From: Roseomonas elaeocarpi
GTDB lineage: Bacteria > Pseudomonadota > Alphaproteobacteria > Acetobacterales > Acetobacteraceae
NCBI RefSeq assembly: GCF_042433915.1
Contig: NZ_JBHLUN010000005.1
Location: 496,001-560,000 of the forward strand
Length of the DNA stretch: 64,000 nt
Reading direction: 5' to 3'
This document shows, piece after piece, positions 1-10,080 of this stretch. The position numbers and the translations under genes were made by a program. The notes beneath the pieces were generated by a model. It was given only the letters and a program-made list of their open reading frames with translations, was not told the origin of the DNA and ran no database searches. Positions within the stretch are counted from its first letter, which is position 1. Every line of letters starts with the position of its first letter.

Positions 1-822
1 CGCCGGCTGCTGCGGCCGCTCGTGCGCTTCCTGGTGCGAAGCGGGATCACCTTTCCGGTCCTGGCCGATCTCCTGCGCGTCCTGTACGTCGAGGTCGTGA
101 CCGAGGACCTCCTGTCCGATCCCCGCTCCCGCACCGACAGCCGGGTGAGCCTGCTCACGGGGGTGCACCGCAAGGAGATCCGCCGCCTGCGCACTGCCGG
201 CGAGGACAGCGAGGAAGCGCCGCCCCTGGTAACGGTGAGCAGCCAGATCATCGGACGCTGGCTCGGCCTGCCGGCCTATGCCACGCCCGCCGGCGGGCCG
301 GCCCCGCTGCCGCGCACGGCTGCGCCGGACGGAGGCGCCAGCTTCGAGGCGCTGGTCGCTTCCGTCACCACGGACCTGCGCCCGCGCACGGTGCTGGACG
401 ACTGGCTCCAGCAGGGCATCGTCACGATCGACGCGGAGGATCGCGTGCGGCTGAACGTCGGTGCCTTCCTGCCGCGACCCGGGCGCAGCGAGCAGCTCTT
501 CTACTTCGCCCGCAACCTCCATGATCACCTGGCGGCGGCGGCGGCCAACCTGACGCCCTCCGAAGGGGCGCAGGCCGGCAGGGCGGCGCCCTTTCTGGAC
601 CGCAGCGTCCACTACGACCGGCTGAGCCCGGATCTGGCAGCGCGGCTGGAGGCGGCCGGGCGCGAAGGGGCGCAGCGGCTGCTGCTGGAGATCAACCGCC
701 TGGCCCTCACGGCGCTGGAGGCGGAGGGCGAGGTTCCGGCCGGCAGCGACCTGCCGACCCGTCGCGTCAACCTCGGCATCTACCTTTATGCCGAGGACGA
801 GCCGCGGAAGCCCGGGGCATGA
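1..822 (+). CDS. DUF6502 family protein, 5' end cut by the window edge
   Basis: The reading frame is open from base 1, so the start lies outside the window or is the GTG at 22. The visible N-terminus (LLRPLVRFLVRSGITFPVLA) resembles the DUF6502 family, whose molecular function is not known. Residues about 40-60 look like a helix-turn-helix-like segment (VSLLTGVHRKEIRRL), so a regulatory role is possible but unproven. The stop overlaps the ATG of the next gene (ATGA at 819-822), which indicates translational coupling with the exported DUF5666 protein. That pairing fits my memory of DUF6502/DUF5666 neighbours in other proteobacteria. Confidence 0.75.
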   Translation, partial: RRLLRPLVRFLVRSGITFPVLADLLRVLYVEVVTEDLLSDPRSRTDSRVSLLTGVHRKEIRRLRTAGEDSEEAPPLVTVSSQIIGRWLGLPAYATPAGGPAPLPRTAAPDGGASFEALVASVTTDLRPRTVLDDWLQQGIVTIDAEDRVRLNVGAFLPRPGRSEQLFYFARNLHDHLAAAAANLTPSEGAQAGRAAPFLDRSVHYDRLSPDLAARLEAAGREGAQRLLLEINRLALTALEAEGEVPAGSDLPTRRVNLGIYLYAEDEPRKPGA

Positions 823-2156
823 GGGTCCGTCCCTGGCTCGGCACGCTGCTGATCCTGGCGCAGTGCGCGGCGCCGGCCGGTCCGGTGCCGCAAACGGCCA
901 GCGCGCCGTCGGGCTTCTGCCGCATCGGCCCGGATGACGGACCGCCGGTCAGCCTGGCGGCCGGCGGCGACGACCGCGGCATCGGCGGAACCGGTCGCAT
1001 GGCCGCCGCGGGCGAGGATCGCGGGATCGGCGGCACCGGCATCATCGGCGTGGTCACCGGCTTTGCCAGCATCTGCGTCAGCGGCGTCGAGGTCGGCTAC
1101 GCGCCCGACGTGCCAGTGCGGATCGAGGGCGTGGCAGCAACGCCCGCGGCACTGCGCGCCGGGCAGGTCGTGGTGGTGGAGGCCGAGGGCGGCACCGACC
1201 TGCGGGCTAGGCACGTCGCGGTGCGGCACGAGGTATCCGGGCCGGTGGAAAGCCTCGGCCCCGGCGGCGTGCTGAGCGTGGCCGGGCAGGACGTAGTGGC
1301 CGGGGAGGGCACGCGCGGGATCTCGCCGCAGCCCGGCGACTGGGTGGAGGTCAGCGGCCTCCGCCGGGCTGATGGCACGGTCGTCGCCACGCGCATCGAC
1401 CTCGGGACGCCGGGCGTGGTTCGGGTGCACGGCGAGTTGCGGCGCGGCGACGACGGCAGCCTTCGCATCGGGCGCCTGCCTTTGCGCGAGGCCGGTGCCC
1501 TGGATCTCGAAGCCGACCGCTACGCCACGGTGAGCGGCACGTTGCGCGGCGGCGTGCTGCTGGCGCAGTCGATCCAGCCGGATCCCGTGCTGCGCGACCC
1601 GGCCGCGGCCTTCGCGCCGGATGTCGGGCGCGTGCTGCTGGAATCCTTCGTGGCCGTGTCGGGTGGCGCGCTTCTGCTGGGCTCCTCCGTTTCGACCGGG
1701 TTCGACCGCACCTTGCACCCCATGCCCGGGCGGAGCGTGGTGGAACTTCGGCGCGACGCCGGTGGTGGGCTGGTCGCGCGCTCCCTGCGCCCGGTGCCGG
1801 AAGCGCCGGCCGCGGCCTCATCGCAGATGCCGGCGCTCCCCTCGGCAGTGCGGGAGCCGGGTCGTCCCGGCACCGGCGGGGCGCCGAACGCCGGCGATGG
1901 CAGGAATGGAGGTGCCCGCTGGGAGCCCGCGCCGGTTCCGGGCCGCTGGTCTGGCGGAAACCTCAACGGCCCCACGGGAAGTGGCGGCGCGGCGGGGCGG
2001 AGCCTGGATCGCGGCGGCTATGGGCGGGACCGCCCGTCGGCACTGCGGCCGCAGGGTGCGCTGCGGCCGGACGGGCAGGGGGGCGATGGCGGGGTGCCCG
2101 GCTTCGGCGGGGGCGGCTTCGAGGCGGGAGGTCCGGGATCGGCACGCGGGCGCTGA
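819..2156 (+). CDS. DUF5666 domain-containing exported protein
   Basis: A 445-aa protein with an N-terminal hydrophobic signal (about residues 5-20, with a Cys in ILAQC that is a poor lipobox). It carries two copies of a DRGIGGTG motif near residues 50-72, which is typical of DUF5666 proteins. Residues about 75-300 form several beta-rich repeats (for example GVVTGFASICVSGVEV, VSGPVESLGPGGVLSVAG, VSGTLRGGVLLAQSI), as expected for tandem OB-like DUF5666 units. The last 130 residues are Gly/Pro/Ala/Arg-rich and probably disordered. The function is unknown; an envelope or periplasmic location is inferred. It is coupled to the upstream DUF6502 gene by an ATGA overlap. Confidence 0.75.
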   Translation: MRVRPWLGTLLILAQCAAPAGPVPQTASAPSGFCRIGPDDGPPVSLAAGGDDRGIGGTGRMAAAGEDRGIGGTGIIGVVTGFASICVSGVEVGYAPDVPVRIEGVAATPAALRAGQVVVVEAEGGTDLRARHVAVRHEVSGPVESLGPGGVLSVAGQDVVAGEGTRGISPQPGDWVEVSGLRRADGTVVATRIDLGTPGVVRVHGELRRGDDGSLRIGRLPLREAGALDLEADRYATVSGTLRGGVLLAQSIQPDPVLRDPAAAFAPDVGRVLLESFVAVSGGALLLGSSVSTGFDRTLHPMPGRSVVELRRDAGGGLVARSLRPVPEAPAAASSQMPALPSAVREPGRPGTGGAPNAGDGRNGGARWEPAPVPGRWSGGNLNGPTGSGGAAGRSLDRGGYGRDRPSALRPQGALRPDGQGGDGGVPGFGGGGFEAGGPGSARGR

Positions 2157-2236
2157 GGCGCGGCACCGTGGCCCGCGCGGAGCAGCCGGGCGCGGAATCG
2201 GTCCCCTTGCCGCGCGGGCCATGGTAGACGGGCGTC

Positions 2237-5200
2237 ATGCCCGGCGACTTTGTCCACCTTCACGTCCACTCCGCCTACTCGCTCGCCGAAGGGGCCATCA
2301 AGGCCGACAAGCTGCCCTCACTCGCCCGCAAGCACGGGATGCCGGCGGTGGCGCTGACCGACACGGCCAACATGTTCGGAGCGCTGGAATTCGCGCAGTA
2401 CGCCACCAAGGAAGGCGTGCAGCCGATCATGGGTTGCCAGCTCTGGCTCGCCCGCCGTGCCACCGAGGAACGGCCGGACCCGATGCGTTGCCAGCCCGAC
2501 GCGCTGGTGGCGCTGGCGATGGACAAGGAAGGGCTGGCCAATGTCCAGCGCCTGAGCTCGCTGAGCTGGCTGGGCGAGGATATCTCCGGGCGTCCCTGCA
2601 TCGACCTCGACCAGCTGCGCGAGTCGAGCCGCGGCGTCATTCTGCTGAGCGGCGGCACGGGTGGACCGGTCGCGCGGCTGCTGCTGGAAGGGCGCCGGGA
2701 CCAGGCGGAGCAGCTGCTGCGCGCGCTGAAGGAATGCTTCGACGACCGGCTGGTGATGGAGCTGACGCGCCACGGCACCGACCGTGACCGCGCCGCCGAG
2801 CCGGGGCTGATCGCGCTGGCGGACCAGCTGAGCCTGCCGCTCGCCGCCGCCAACGACGTGCATTTCGGTGAGGCGCGGATGTACGAGGCGCACGACGCGC
2901 TGCTCTGCATCGCCCATGGCCGCACCCTGGCCGAGCCCGACCGTCCGCGCTGCACGCCCGAGCACTGGTTCAAGCCGGCCGAGGCGATGCGCGAGCTGTT
3001 CCGCGACCTGCCCGAGGCCTGCGACAACACCCTGGCGATCGCCCGCCGCTGCGCCGTGATGGCGGAAACCCGCAAGCCCGAACTGCCGATCTGCCCCAAG
3101 GTGCAGCCGGGCATGACCGAGGCCGAAACGGTGCGCGACATGGCGCAGCGTGGGCTGGAAGCGCGGCTCGACGCGCAGAATACGACCGAGCGCGAGCCCT
3201 ATCGCGAGCGCCTGGCCTTCGAGCTCGACATCATCGAGAAGATGGGCTTCGCGGGCTACTTCCTGATCGTGGCCGACTTTATCCAGTGGGCCAAGGCGCA
3301 TGACATTCCCGTGGGGCCAGGACGCGGCTCGGGCGCGGGATCGGTGGCGGCCTGGGCGCTGACGATCACCGACCTCGACCCGATGCAGTTCGGCCTGCTG
3401 TTCGAGCGCTTCCTGAACCCCGAGCGCGTGTCGATGCCCGACTTCGACATCGACTTCTGCCAGGACCGGCGCGACGAGGTGATCAACTACGTCCGCGAGG
3501 AATACGGCGCGGACCGGGTGGGCCAGATCATCACCTTCGGCCGCCTCCAAGCCAAGGCGGTGGTGCGCGACGTCGGCCGCGTGATGGGCATGCCCTACGG
3601 TCAGGTGAACCGTGTGGCCGAGCTGATCCCCTTCAACCCGACCAAGCCGGTGACGCTGCGCCAAGCGATCGATGGCGAGCCGCGTCTGCAGGAGATGCAG
3701 GGCTCGGACGAGACAATCGCGCGGCTGCTGGAAACCTCGCTCGAGCTGGAAGGGCTGTTCCGCAACGCTTCCACCCACGCCGCCGGCGTGGTGATCGGGC
3801 GCAAGCCGCTGATCGACATCGTGCCGCTCTACCGCGACCCACGGGCGCCGGACCTCGTGACGCAGTATTCCATGAAGTACGTGGAAAGCGCGTCGCTGGT
3901 GAAGTTCGACTTCCTGGGCCTCAAGACGCTGACGGTGCTCCAGCGCGCGGTGCAGATCCTGGCCGGGCAGGGGACCGAGGTGGATCTCGCCAAGATCCCG
4001 CTGAACGACGCGAAGACCTACGAGATGCTGGCGCGGGGTGATTCCGCCTCGGTGTTCCAGTTCGAATCCCAGGGCATGCGCGACGTTCTCCGCATGATGC
4101 GCCCCGACCGCTTCGAGGACCTGATCGCGGCGGTGTCGCTGTACCGCCCGGGCCCCATGGCCAACATTCCGGCCTATTGCGCGCGCAAGCACGGCGAGGC
4201 CTGGGACGCGCCGCACCCCAAGATGCGGGCGCTGGTCGAGGAAACCTACGGCATCCTGGTCTACCAGGAGCAGGTGATGCAGATCTCGCAGGAGCTCGCC
4301 GGCTACTCGCTGGGCGGCGCGGACCTGCTGCGTCGCGCCATGGGCAAGAAGAACCGCGCCGAGATGGAGGCGCAGCGCAAGATCTTCGTGGACGGTGCCG
4401 TCAAGAACGACGTGCCGGAGGTGAAGGCCGGCGAGATCTTCGACCTGATGGAGAAGTTCGCGGAATACGGCTTCAACAAGTCGCACGCCGCCGCCTACGC
4501 GCTGGTCGCCTACCAGACGGCGTACCTGAAGGCGAACTACCCGGAGGAGTTCCTGGCAGCCTCCATGTCGCTCGACCTCGGCAATACCGACAAGCTGGCC
4601 GGCCATATGGGCGAGGCCACGCGGCTGAACATCAAGGTGCTGCCGCCCGACGTGAACCGTTCCGAGGCGGAGTTCGCGGTGGAGCGGACCGAGGATGATA
4701 AGAAGGTCATCCGCTTCGCCCTGGCCGCGGTGAAGCGCGTGGGCCTGGGCGCGATGCGGGACCTCGTGACGGCGCGCAAGCAGGGCGGGCCGTTCCGCTC
4801 GCTGGTGGATTTCGCGTCCCGCGTCGATCCAAAGCTGCTGAACAAGATGCAGCTGGAGAACCTGGCGCGCGCCGGTGCCTTCGAGTGCCTCGACAACAAC
4901 CGCGCCCGGGTGACCTCAGGTGCCGAGGCGATCCTGCGACGCGCTCAGTCCTCGGCTGAGGAGCGGGTGAGCGACCAGATCGGCCTGTTCGGCGGTGGTG
5001 CCTCGGTCGAGGCGCCGCTGCGCCTGCCGGAGCGGCCGGACTGGCCGACGCTGGAGAAGCTGTCGGAGGAGGCGGAGGCGATCGGCTTCCACCTCTCGGC
5101 CCATCCGCTCGACAGCTACAAGACCGTGCTGGCCAAGCTGCGGGTGACGCCGATCGCGCGGATGAACGACGCGGCCAAGAGCGGGACGGGGCGGATCAAG

Positions 5201-5671
5201 CTCGCCGGCACCGTGGTCGGCACCAAGGAGCGCACCACCAAGACCGGCAGCCGCATGGCCTGGGTGCGGATCTCGGACGCTTCGGGCAGCACCGAGGTCA
5301 CCTGCTTCTCGGAAGTGCTCAGCAAATCGCGCGAGATCCTGAAGGAAGGCATGGCTGTGGTGTTCTCGGTCGACGTCCGGATGGACGGCGACGCCGTGCG
5401 CCTGACCGCCGGGGATTGCGAGTCCCTGGACCAGGCGGCTTCAGCCGTCGCCAGCGGGCTGCGCATCCTGGTTCAGGAGGAAGGGGCGATCCAGGAGATC
5501 GCGCGCCTCCTGCAAGGCGAGGGGCGGGGCAAGAGCAAGGTCGTCATGGTGCCCTGCATCGACGAGCAGCGCAGCGTCGAGATCACCCTGCCCGGAAGCT
5601 GGAACGTGTCGCCGCGCTTCGCCCAGAAGCTGCGGGCGACGCCGGGCGTGGCGGACGTCCAGGCGGCTTGA
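2237..5671 (+). CDS. dnaE: DNA polymerase III subunit alpha
   Basis: The replicative polymerase catalytic subunit, 1144 aa (E. coli DnaE is 1160). The PHP domain occupies about residues 1-270 and begins with HLHVHSAYS. The palm carries the catalytic acidic motif MPDFDIDFCQDRR near residue 400 and the third acidic motif KFDFLGLK near residue 557. A helix-hairpin-helix/finger region follows, then a C-terminal OB fold (IKLAGTVVGTKERTTKTGSR) from about residue 985. It sits alone between the DUF5666 gene and the rpsB leader. The start ATG at 2237 is close to the expected N-terminus of the family. The full length is intact. Confidence 0.97.
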   Translation: MPGDFVHLHVHSAYSLAEGAIKADKLPSLARKHGMPAVALTDTANMFGALEFAQYATKEGVQPIMGCQLWLARRATEERPDPMRCQPDALVALAMDKEGLANVQRLSSLSWLGEDISGRPCIDLDQLRESSRGVILLSGGTGGPVARLLLEGRRDQAEQLLRALKECFDDRLVMELTRHGTDRDRAAEPGLIALADQLSLPLAAANDVHFGEARMYEAHDALLCIAHGRTLAEPDRPRCTPEHWFKPAEAMRELFRDLPEACDNTLAIARRCAVMAETRKPELPICPKVQPGMTEAETVRDMAQRGLEARLDAQNTTEREPYRERLAFELDIIEKMGFAGYFLIVADFIQWAKAHDIPVGPGRGSGAGSVAAWALTITDLDPMQFGLLFERFLNPERVSMPDFDIDFCQDRRDEVINYVREEYGADRVGQIITFGRLQAKAVVRDVGRVMGMPYGQVNRVAELIPFNPTKPVTLRQAIDGEPRLQEMQGSDETIARLLETSLELEGLFRNASTHAAGVVIGRKPLIDIVPLYRDPRAPDLVTQYSMKYVESASLVKFDFLGLKTLTVLQRAVQILAGQGTEVDLAKIPLNDAKTYEMLARGDSASVFQFESQGMRDVLRMMRPDRFEDLIAAVSLYRPGPMANIPAYCARKHGEAWDAPHPKMRALVEETYGILVYQEQVMQISQELAGYSLGGADLLRRAMGKKNRAEMEAQRKIFVDGAVKNDVPEVKAGEIFDLMEKFAEYGFNKSHAAAYALVAYQTAYLKANYPEEFLAASMSLDLGNTDKLAGHMGEATRLNIKVLPPDVNRSEAEFAVERTEDDKKVIRFALAAVKRVGLGAMRDLVTARKQGGPFRSLVDFASRVDPKLLNKMQLENLARAGAFECLDNNRARVTSGAEAILRRAQSSAEERVSDQIGLFGGGASVEAPLRLPERPDWPTLEKLSEEAEAIGFHLSAHPLDSYKTVLAKLRVTPIARMNDAAKSGTGRIKLAGTVVGTKERTTKTGSRMAWVRISDASGSTEVTCFSEVLSKSREILKEGMAVVFSVDVRMDGDAVRLTAGDCESLDQAASAVASGLRILVQEEGAIQEIARLLQGEGRGKSKVVMVPCIDEQRSVEITLPGSWNVSPRFAQKLRATPGVADVQAA

Positions 5672-5982
5672 CGGCGCGGGGGGGGGGGCGCCTCGACTGA
5701 GGGCTTGCCGGCCGGCATGGCCCGGCCGGGTGGCGCGGTCCACCCGAGCCCTGTTCCGCCCGCCTAGTGAGGTGTCCGGTCAGGCGGATGCGGGCTTTGC
5801 CCTTGCACCGACGACACGATCATGCCATCTGCCGCCCGTTGCCGGCGGATGCGCCGCCGGCGGCAAATCCGCACGCGGCGCGCCCTTCCGAGATACGCGG
5901 CAAGGGTCCGGTCCTTCAGCAATGGGGGCTTGGCGCCGCGGAGGTGCAACCGGATCCCATCGGAAGAAAAGGAACGCCCACC
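5672..5982. other. dnaE-rpsB intergenic region and rpsB leader
   Basis: 311 bp with no convincing gene. It opens with an uninterrupted run of eleven G (5678-5688) just after the dnaE stop. A GC-rich near-palindrome follows at about 5710-5733 (CCGGCCGG arms around ATG) and may act as the dnaE terminator. A strong stem-loop lies at 5838-5864. The rest is the presumed promoter and leader of rpsB. A frame that reads through this region into rpsB would start at 5767, but the ribosomal protein starts at 5983. Confidence 0.6.
5838..5864 (+). promoter_or_regulatory. Stem-loop in the rpsB 5' leader
   Basis: Perfect 8-bp arms GCCGGCGG (5841-5848) and CCGCCGGC (5854-5861) with a 5-nt loop. Three more outer pairs (two G-U) extend the stem. 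It lies about 120 nt upstream of the rpsB ATG. Ribosomal protein S2 autoregulates through its leader in other bacteria; applying that here is an inference. Confidence 0.35.
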
Positions 5983-6876
<894 letters not shown>

Positions 6877-6901
6877 GCCTGCCACACCGTTGAACTGAGT
6901 G

Positions 6902-6960
6902 GGAGGCGCGTCGCCCTGGCGGCGCGCCTTCCGATCATTGCGCGGGGTCACGCCCCGCGC
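6902..6960 (+). promoter_or_regulatory. Two tandem hairpins between rpsB and tsf (attenuator-like)
   Basis: Hairpin 1 spans 6902-6932 (GGAGGCGCGTCGCC against GGCGGCGCGCCTTCC, with one bulge and a wobble). Hairpin 2 spans 6940-6960, with perfect GCGCGGGG/CCCCGCGC arms and a 5-nt loop. Neither has a T tract. Their position between rpsB and tsf matches the place where partial termination or processing sets the S2:EF-Ts ratio in E. coli. The role here is inferred. Confidence 0.5.
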
Positions 6961-6984
6961 CGCGAGAACACGGGAGATCAACCC

Positions 6985-7896
6985 ATGGCCGAGATCACGG
7001 CTCTGCTGGTGCGCGACCTGCGCGAGAAGACCGGCGCCGGCATGATGGACTGCAAGAAGGCGCTGGTGGAGAGCGACGGCGACATGGAGGCCGCGATCGA
7101 CTGGCTCCGCAAGAAGGGCCTGTCCGCCGCCGCCAAGAAGTCCGGCCGCGTGGCCGCCGAGGGCCTGATCGGCGTGGCTTCCGCGCCGCAGAAGGCCGCC
7201 ATGGTCGAGGTGAACGCCGAGACCGACTTCGTGGCCCGCAACGAGCAGTTCCAGGCTTTCGTCAGCGCCGTTGCCAAGATCGCGCTCGACGCTGGTGAGG
7301 ACGTGGAGGCCATCAAGGCCGCCAAGTTCCCGGGCGGCGAGGGCACCGTGGCCGACCAGCTGACCAGCATGATCGCCACCATCGGCGAGAACATGGCGAT
7401 CCGCCGCGCCAAGGTCTTCACCGTGCCGCAGGGCGCGGTCGCGACCTACGTCCACAACGCCGTGAAGCCCGGCCTGGGCAAGATCGGCGTGCTGGTGGCC
7501 GTCGAGGGCGCCACCGAGGTTGAGGCGCTCGAGACCCTGGGTCGCCAGGTCGGCATGCACGTCGCCGCAACCCGTCCCGAGGCGCTGGACGTTTCCGCCG
7601 TCGACGCCTCAGCGCTGGAGCGCGAGAAGAGCGTGCTGAGCGAGCAGGCGCGCGCTTCCGGCAAGCCCGAGAACATCATCGAGAAGATGGTCGAGGGCCG
7701 TATCCGCAAGTACTACGAGGAAGTGGTGCTGCTGGAGCAGGTCTGGGTCCATGACGGCGAGAGCCGCGTGAAGGCCGTGGTGCAGAAGGCTGGCGGCACG
7801 CTGACCGGCTTCGCCCGCTTCCAGCTGGGCGAGGGCATCGAGAAGCAGACCGGCGACTTCGCGGCCGAAGTGGCCGCCGCGGCAGGCGTGGGCTAA
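6985..7896 (+). CDS. tsf: Elongation factor Ts
   Basis: Nucleotide exchange factor for EF-Tu in the cytoplasm. The N-terminal UBA-like domain carries the signatures LVRDLREKTGAGMMDCKKAL and EAAIDWLRKKGL. The core has the expected EVNAETDFVARNEQFQ block. The C-terminus holds the second dimerisation half with GRIRKYYEEVVLLEQ. At 303 aa it is normal for alphaproteobacteria. It lies downstream of rpsB, the classic partner, and ahead of a terminator-like hairpin. Confidence 0.97.
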   Translation: MAEITALLVRDLREKTGAGMMDCKKALVESDGDMEAAIDWLRKKGLSAAAKKSGRVAAEGLIGVASAPQKAAMVEVNAETDFVARNEQFQAFVSAVAKIALDAGEDVEAIKAAKFPGGEGTVADQLTSMIATIGENMAIRRAKVFTVPQGAVATYVHNAVKPGLGKIGVLVAVEGATEVEALETLGRQVGMHVAATRPEALDVSAVDASALEREKSVLSEQARASGKPENIIEKMVEGRIRKYYEEVVLLEQVWVHDGESRVKAVVQKAGGTLTGFARFQLGEGIEKQTGDFAAEVAAAAGVG

Positions 7897-7920
7897 GCTC
7901 CTCTCCGCCTCGTCATCCTT

Positions 7921-7948
7921 CCGGCCCGGGCACCCTTGCCTGGGCCGG
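7921..7948 (+). terminator. Terminator-like hairpin after rpsB-tsf
   Basis: Twelve-bp stem CCGGCCCGGGCA/TGCCTGGGCCGG with one wobble pair and a CCCT loop. A short T run (GTTTTTATT) occurs about 13 nt downstream rather than directly after the stem, so termination may be partial. It separates tsf from pyrH. Confidence 0.5.
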
Positions 7949-7994
7949 ATCGACCTGCCTAGTTTTTATTCCCAAAACGGAAACACGCCGTCCC

Positions 7995-8714
7995 ATGACT
8001 TCGCCGACCCACAAGCGCGTCCTGCTCAAAGTGTCCGGTGAAGCCCTGATGGGGATGCGTGACTACGGTCTGGACACCAAGACCCTGAAGGCCATCGCGC
8101 AGGACGTGCGCGAGGTCGTAGCGCTGGGCGTCGAGGTTTGCCTGGTGATCGGCGGCGGTAATATCTTCCGCGGCGTGTCCGGTGCGGCCTCCGGCATGGA
8201 CCGGGTGCAGGCCGACGGCATGGGCATGCTGGCCACTGTGATGAACGCGCTGGCCATGCAGAATGCGCTGGAGCAGGAGGGTGTCCCCACCCGGGTGCAG
8301 AGCGCCATCCCGCTCGCCAGCCTGTGCGAGCCCTTTATCCGCCGTCGCGCGATCCGCCACATGGAAAAGGGCCGGGTGGTGATCTTCGCCGCCGGCACCG
8401 GCAATCCCTACTTCACCACCGACACCGCGGCCGCCCTGCGCGCGGCCGAGATGGACTGCGACGCCCTGCTGAAGGGCACGCAGGTGGACGGCATCTACTC
8501 GGCCGACCCGCGCAAGAACCCGCAGGCCGAGCGCTACGAGACGCTGACCTACCTCGACGTCCTGGCCCGCGACCTGTCGGTGATGGACGCCGCCGCCATC
8601 AGCCTGGCGCGCGAGAACAAGCTGCCGATCATCGTCTTCAACATTCACGAGCCGGGCGCCTTCACCGCCGTCATGAAGGGTGAAGGCCGCTTCACCACGG
8701 TTATCGAGCACTAA
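7995..8714 (+). CDS. pyrH: UMP kinase
   Basis: Phosphorylates UMP to UDP at the entry of pyrimidine nucleotide synthesis; hexameric bacterial type of the amino-acid-kinase fold. 239 aa. Visible motifs are KRVLLKVSGEALMG at the N-terminus, the glycine-rich VIGGGNIFRG, and TDTAAALRAAEMDCDALLKG followed by VDGIYSADPRK. It starts at ATG 7995. Only 12 bp separate it from frr, which is the usual neighbour. Confidence 0.96.
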   Translation: MTSPTHKRVLLKVSGEALMGMRDYGLDTKTLKAIAQDVREVVALGVEVCLVIGGGNIFRGVSGAASGMDRVQADGMGMLATVMNALAMQNALEQEGVPTRVQSAIPLASLCEPFIRRRAIRHMEKGRVVIFAAGTGNPYFTTDTAAALRAAEMDCDALLKGTQVDGIYSADPRKNPQAERYETLTYLDVLARDLSVMDAAAISLARENKLPIIVFNIHEPGAFTAVMKGEGRFTTVIEH

Positions 8715-8726
8715 GGACGCATTCCC

Positions 8727-9299
8727 ATGGCTGCCGCCCCGGACTTCCCCAACCTCAAGCAGGACGTGACCCGTCGCATGGACGGCGCGCTGGAAACCCT
8801 GCGCAAGGAGTTCACCGGCCTGCGCACCGGCCGTGCCAGCCCGGCGCTGCTGGAGCCGATCCGGGTCGAAGCCTACGGCTCGAACCAGCCGCTGAGCCAG
8901 GTGGCCAATATTTCCGTGGCGGGTCCGGGGCTGCTTTCGGTGCAGGTCTGGGACAAGTCCGTGACCAAGGCGGTCGAGGTCGCGATTCGCGATGCCAATC
9001 TGGGCCTCAACCCCCAGGCCGAGGGCCAGGTGATCCGCGTGCCGCTGCCGCCGCTGACGCAGGAACGCCGCAACGATCTCGCCAAGCAGGCTGCCCGCTA
9101 TGCCGAGGCCGCGAAGGTGGCCGTGCGCGGGGTGCGCCGTGACGGCATGGAAACGATCAAGGGCTGGGAAACAAAGTCCGAGATCTCGAAGGACGATGCC
9201 AAGCGCTGGTCGGACGACGTGCAGAAGCTGACCGACGAATACGTAAAGAAGGTGGACGTTGTGCTCGCCGAGAAGGAAAAGGACATCAAAGCCGTTTGA
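8727..9299 (+). CDS. frr: Ribosome recycling factor
   Basis: Splits post-termination ribosomes together with EF-G. 190 aa (E. coli 185). Typical blocks are LRTGRASPALLEPIRVEAYG near the N-terminus and LTQERRNDLAKQA in the middle, with the C-terminal triple-helix arm ending LAEKEKDIKAV. It lies immediately downstream of pyrH and upstream of uppS. Confidence 0.96.
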   Translation: MAAAPDFPNLKQDVTRRMDGALETLRKEFTGLRTGRASPALLEPIRVEAYGSNQPLSQVANISVAGPGLLSVQVWDKSVTKAVEVAIRDANLGLNPQAEGQVIRVPLPPLTQERRNDLAKQAARYAEAAKVAVRGVRRDGMETIKGWETKSEISKDDAKRWSDDVQKLTDEYVKKVDVVLAEKEKDIKAV

Positions 9300-9333
9300 G
9301 TCGGCTTGACGAGCACAGGGGGATATCCGACGC

Positions 9334-10080
9334 ATGGGCGCGTTGCCGGAACGCCGGCCGGGTGTGGCGTCACCGGTCGTGCCGGTGCATGTCGGCATCA
9401 TCATGGACGGCAACGGCCGATGGGCGGCCGGGCGCGGACTGCCCCGCGCCATGGGTCATCGGGCCGGCGCCGAGGCGACGCGCCGGGTGATCGAGGCTGC
9501 GGCGGAGGCCGGGGTGCGCTGGCTCACCCTCTTCGCCTTTTCCTCCGAGAACTGGCGCCGCCCGGCCTCCGAGGTACTGGAGCTGACGGGCCTGCTGCGG
9601 CACTACCTCCGGCACGAGGTGTCGCAGCTGGTCCGTGACGGCGTGCGCCTGCGGGTCGTGGGCGACCGGGAGCGCTTCGGGGTGGAAACGGCCGCCGAGA
9701 TCGAGCGCGCCGAGCGGCTGACGGCCGATGGCCAGCGTCTGAACCTGAACATCGCCCTGTCCTACGGAGCCCGGGCCGAGATCGCCGCCGCCGCACGCGC
9801 CATCGCGCGGGAAGCCGCCGCCGGGCGCCTCGATGCCGCCTCGGTGGATGAGGCGCTGGTGGAGCGTCACCTCGCCACCCGGGACATGCCCGATCCCGAC
9901 CTGATCATCCGCACCTCCGGGGAGCAGCGCCTGTCCAACTTCCTTCTCTGGCAGAGCGCCTATGCCGAGCTGGTTTTCACCGACGTGCTCTGGCCGGACT
10001 TCGATGCCCGCCACTTCACGGCGGCCCTGAGCGAGTTCGCCCGCCGCGAACGCCGTTACGGCGGCGCCTGCGTTGTCTGA
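9334..10080 (+). CDS. uppS: Undecaprenyl (polyprenyl) diphosphate synthase
   Basis: Cis-prenyltransferase that makes the C55 lipid carrier for peptidoglycan and surface polysaccharides. 248 aa. The catalytic HVGIIMDGNGRWA motif is present, with the essential Asp, as is the C-terminal RTSGEQRLSNFLLWQSAYAE substrate-binding block. ATG 9334 was chosen; it adds about 14 residues before the conserved domain. The 3' end overlaps cdsA by 8 nt. Confidence 0.95.
   Translation: MGALPERRPGVASPVVPVHVGIIMDGNGRWAAGRGLPRAMGHRAGAEATRRVIEAAAEAGVRWLTLFAFSSENWRRPASEVLELTGLLRHYLRHEVSQLVRDGVRLRVVGDRERFGVETAAEIERAERLTADGQRLNLNIALSYGARAEIAAAARAIAREAAAGRLDAASVDEALVERHLATRDMPDPDLIIRTSGEQRLSNFLLWQSAYAELVFTDVLWPDFDARHFTAALSEFARRERRYGGACVV

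Noticed and set aside
2318..4606. 762-codon open frame antisense to dnaE
   Set aside because: High GC leaves long open frames opposite real genes; the product is His/Arg/Leu-rich with no domain and dnaE is intact.
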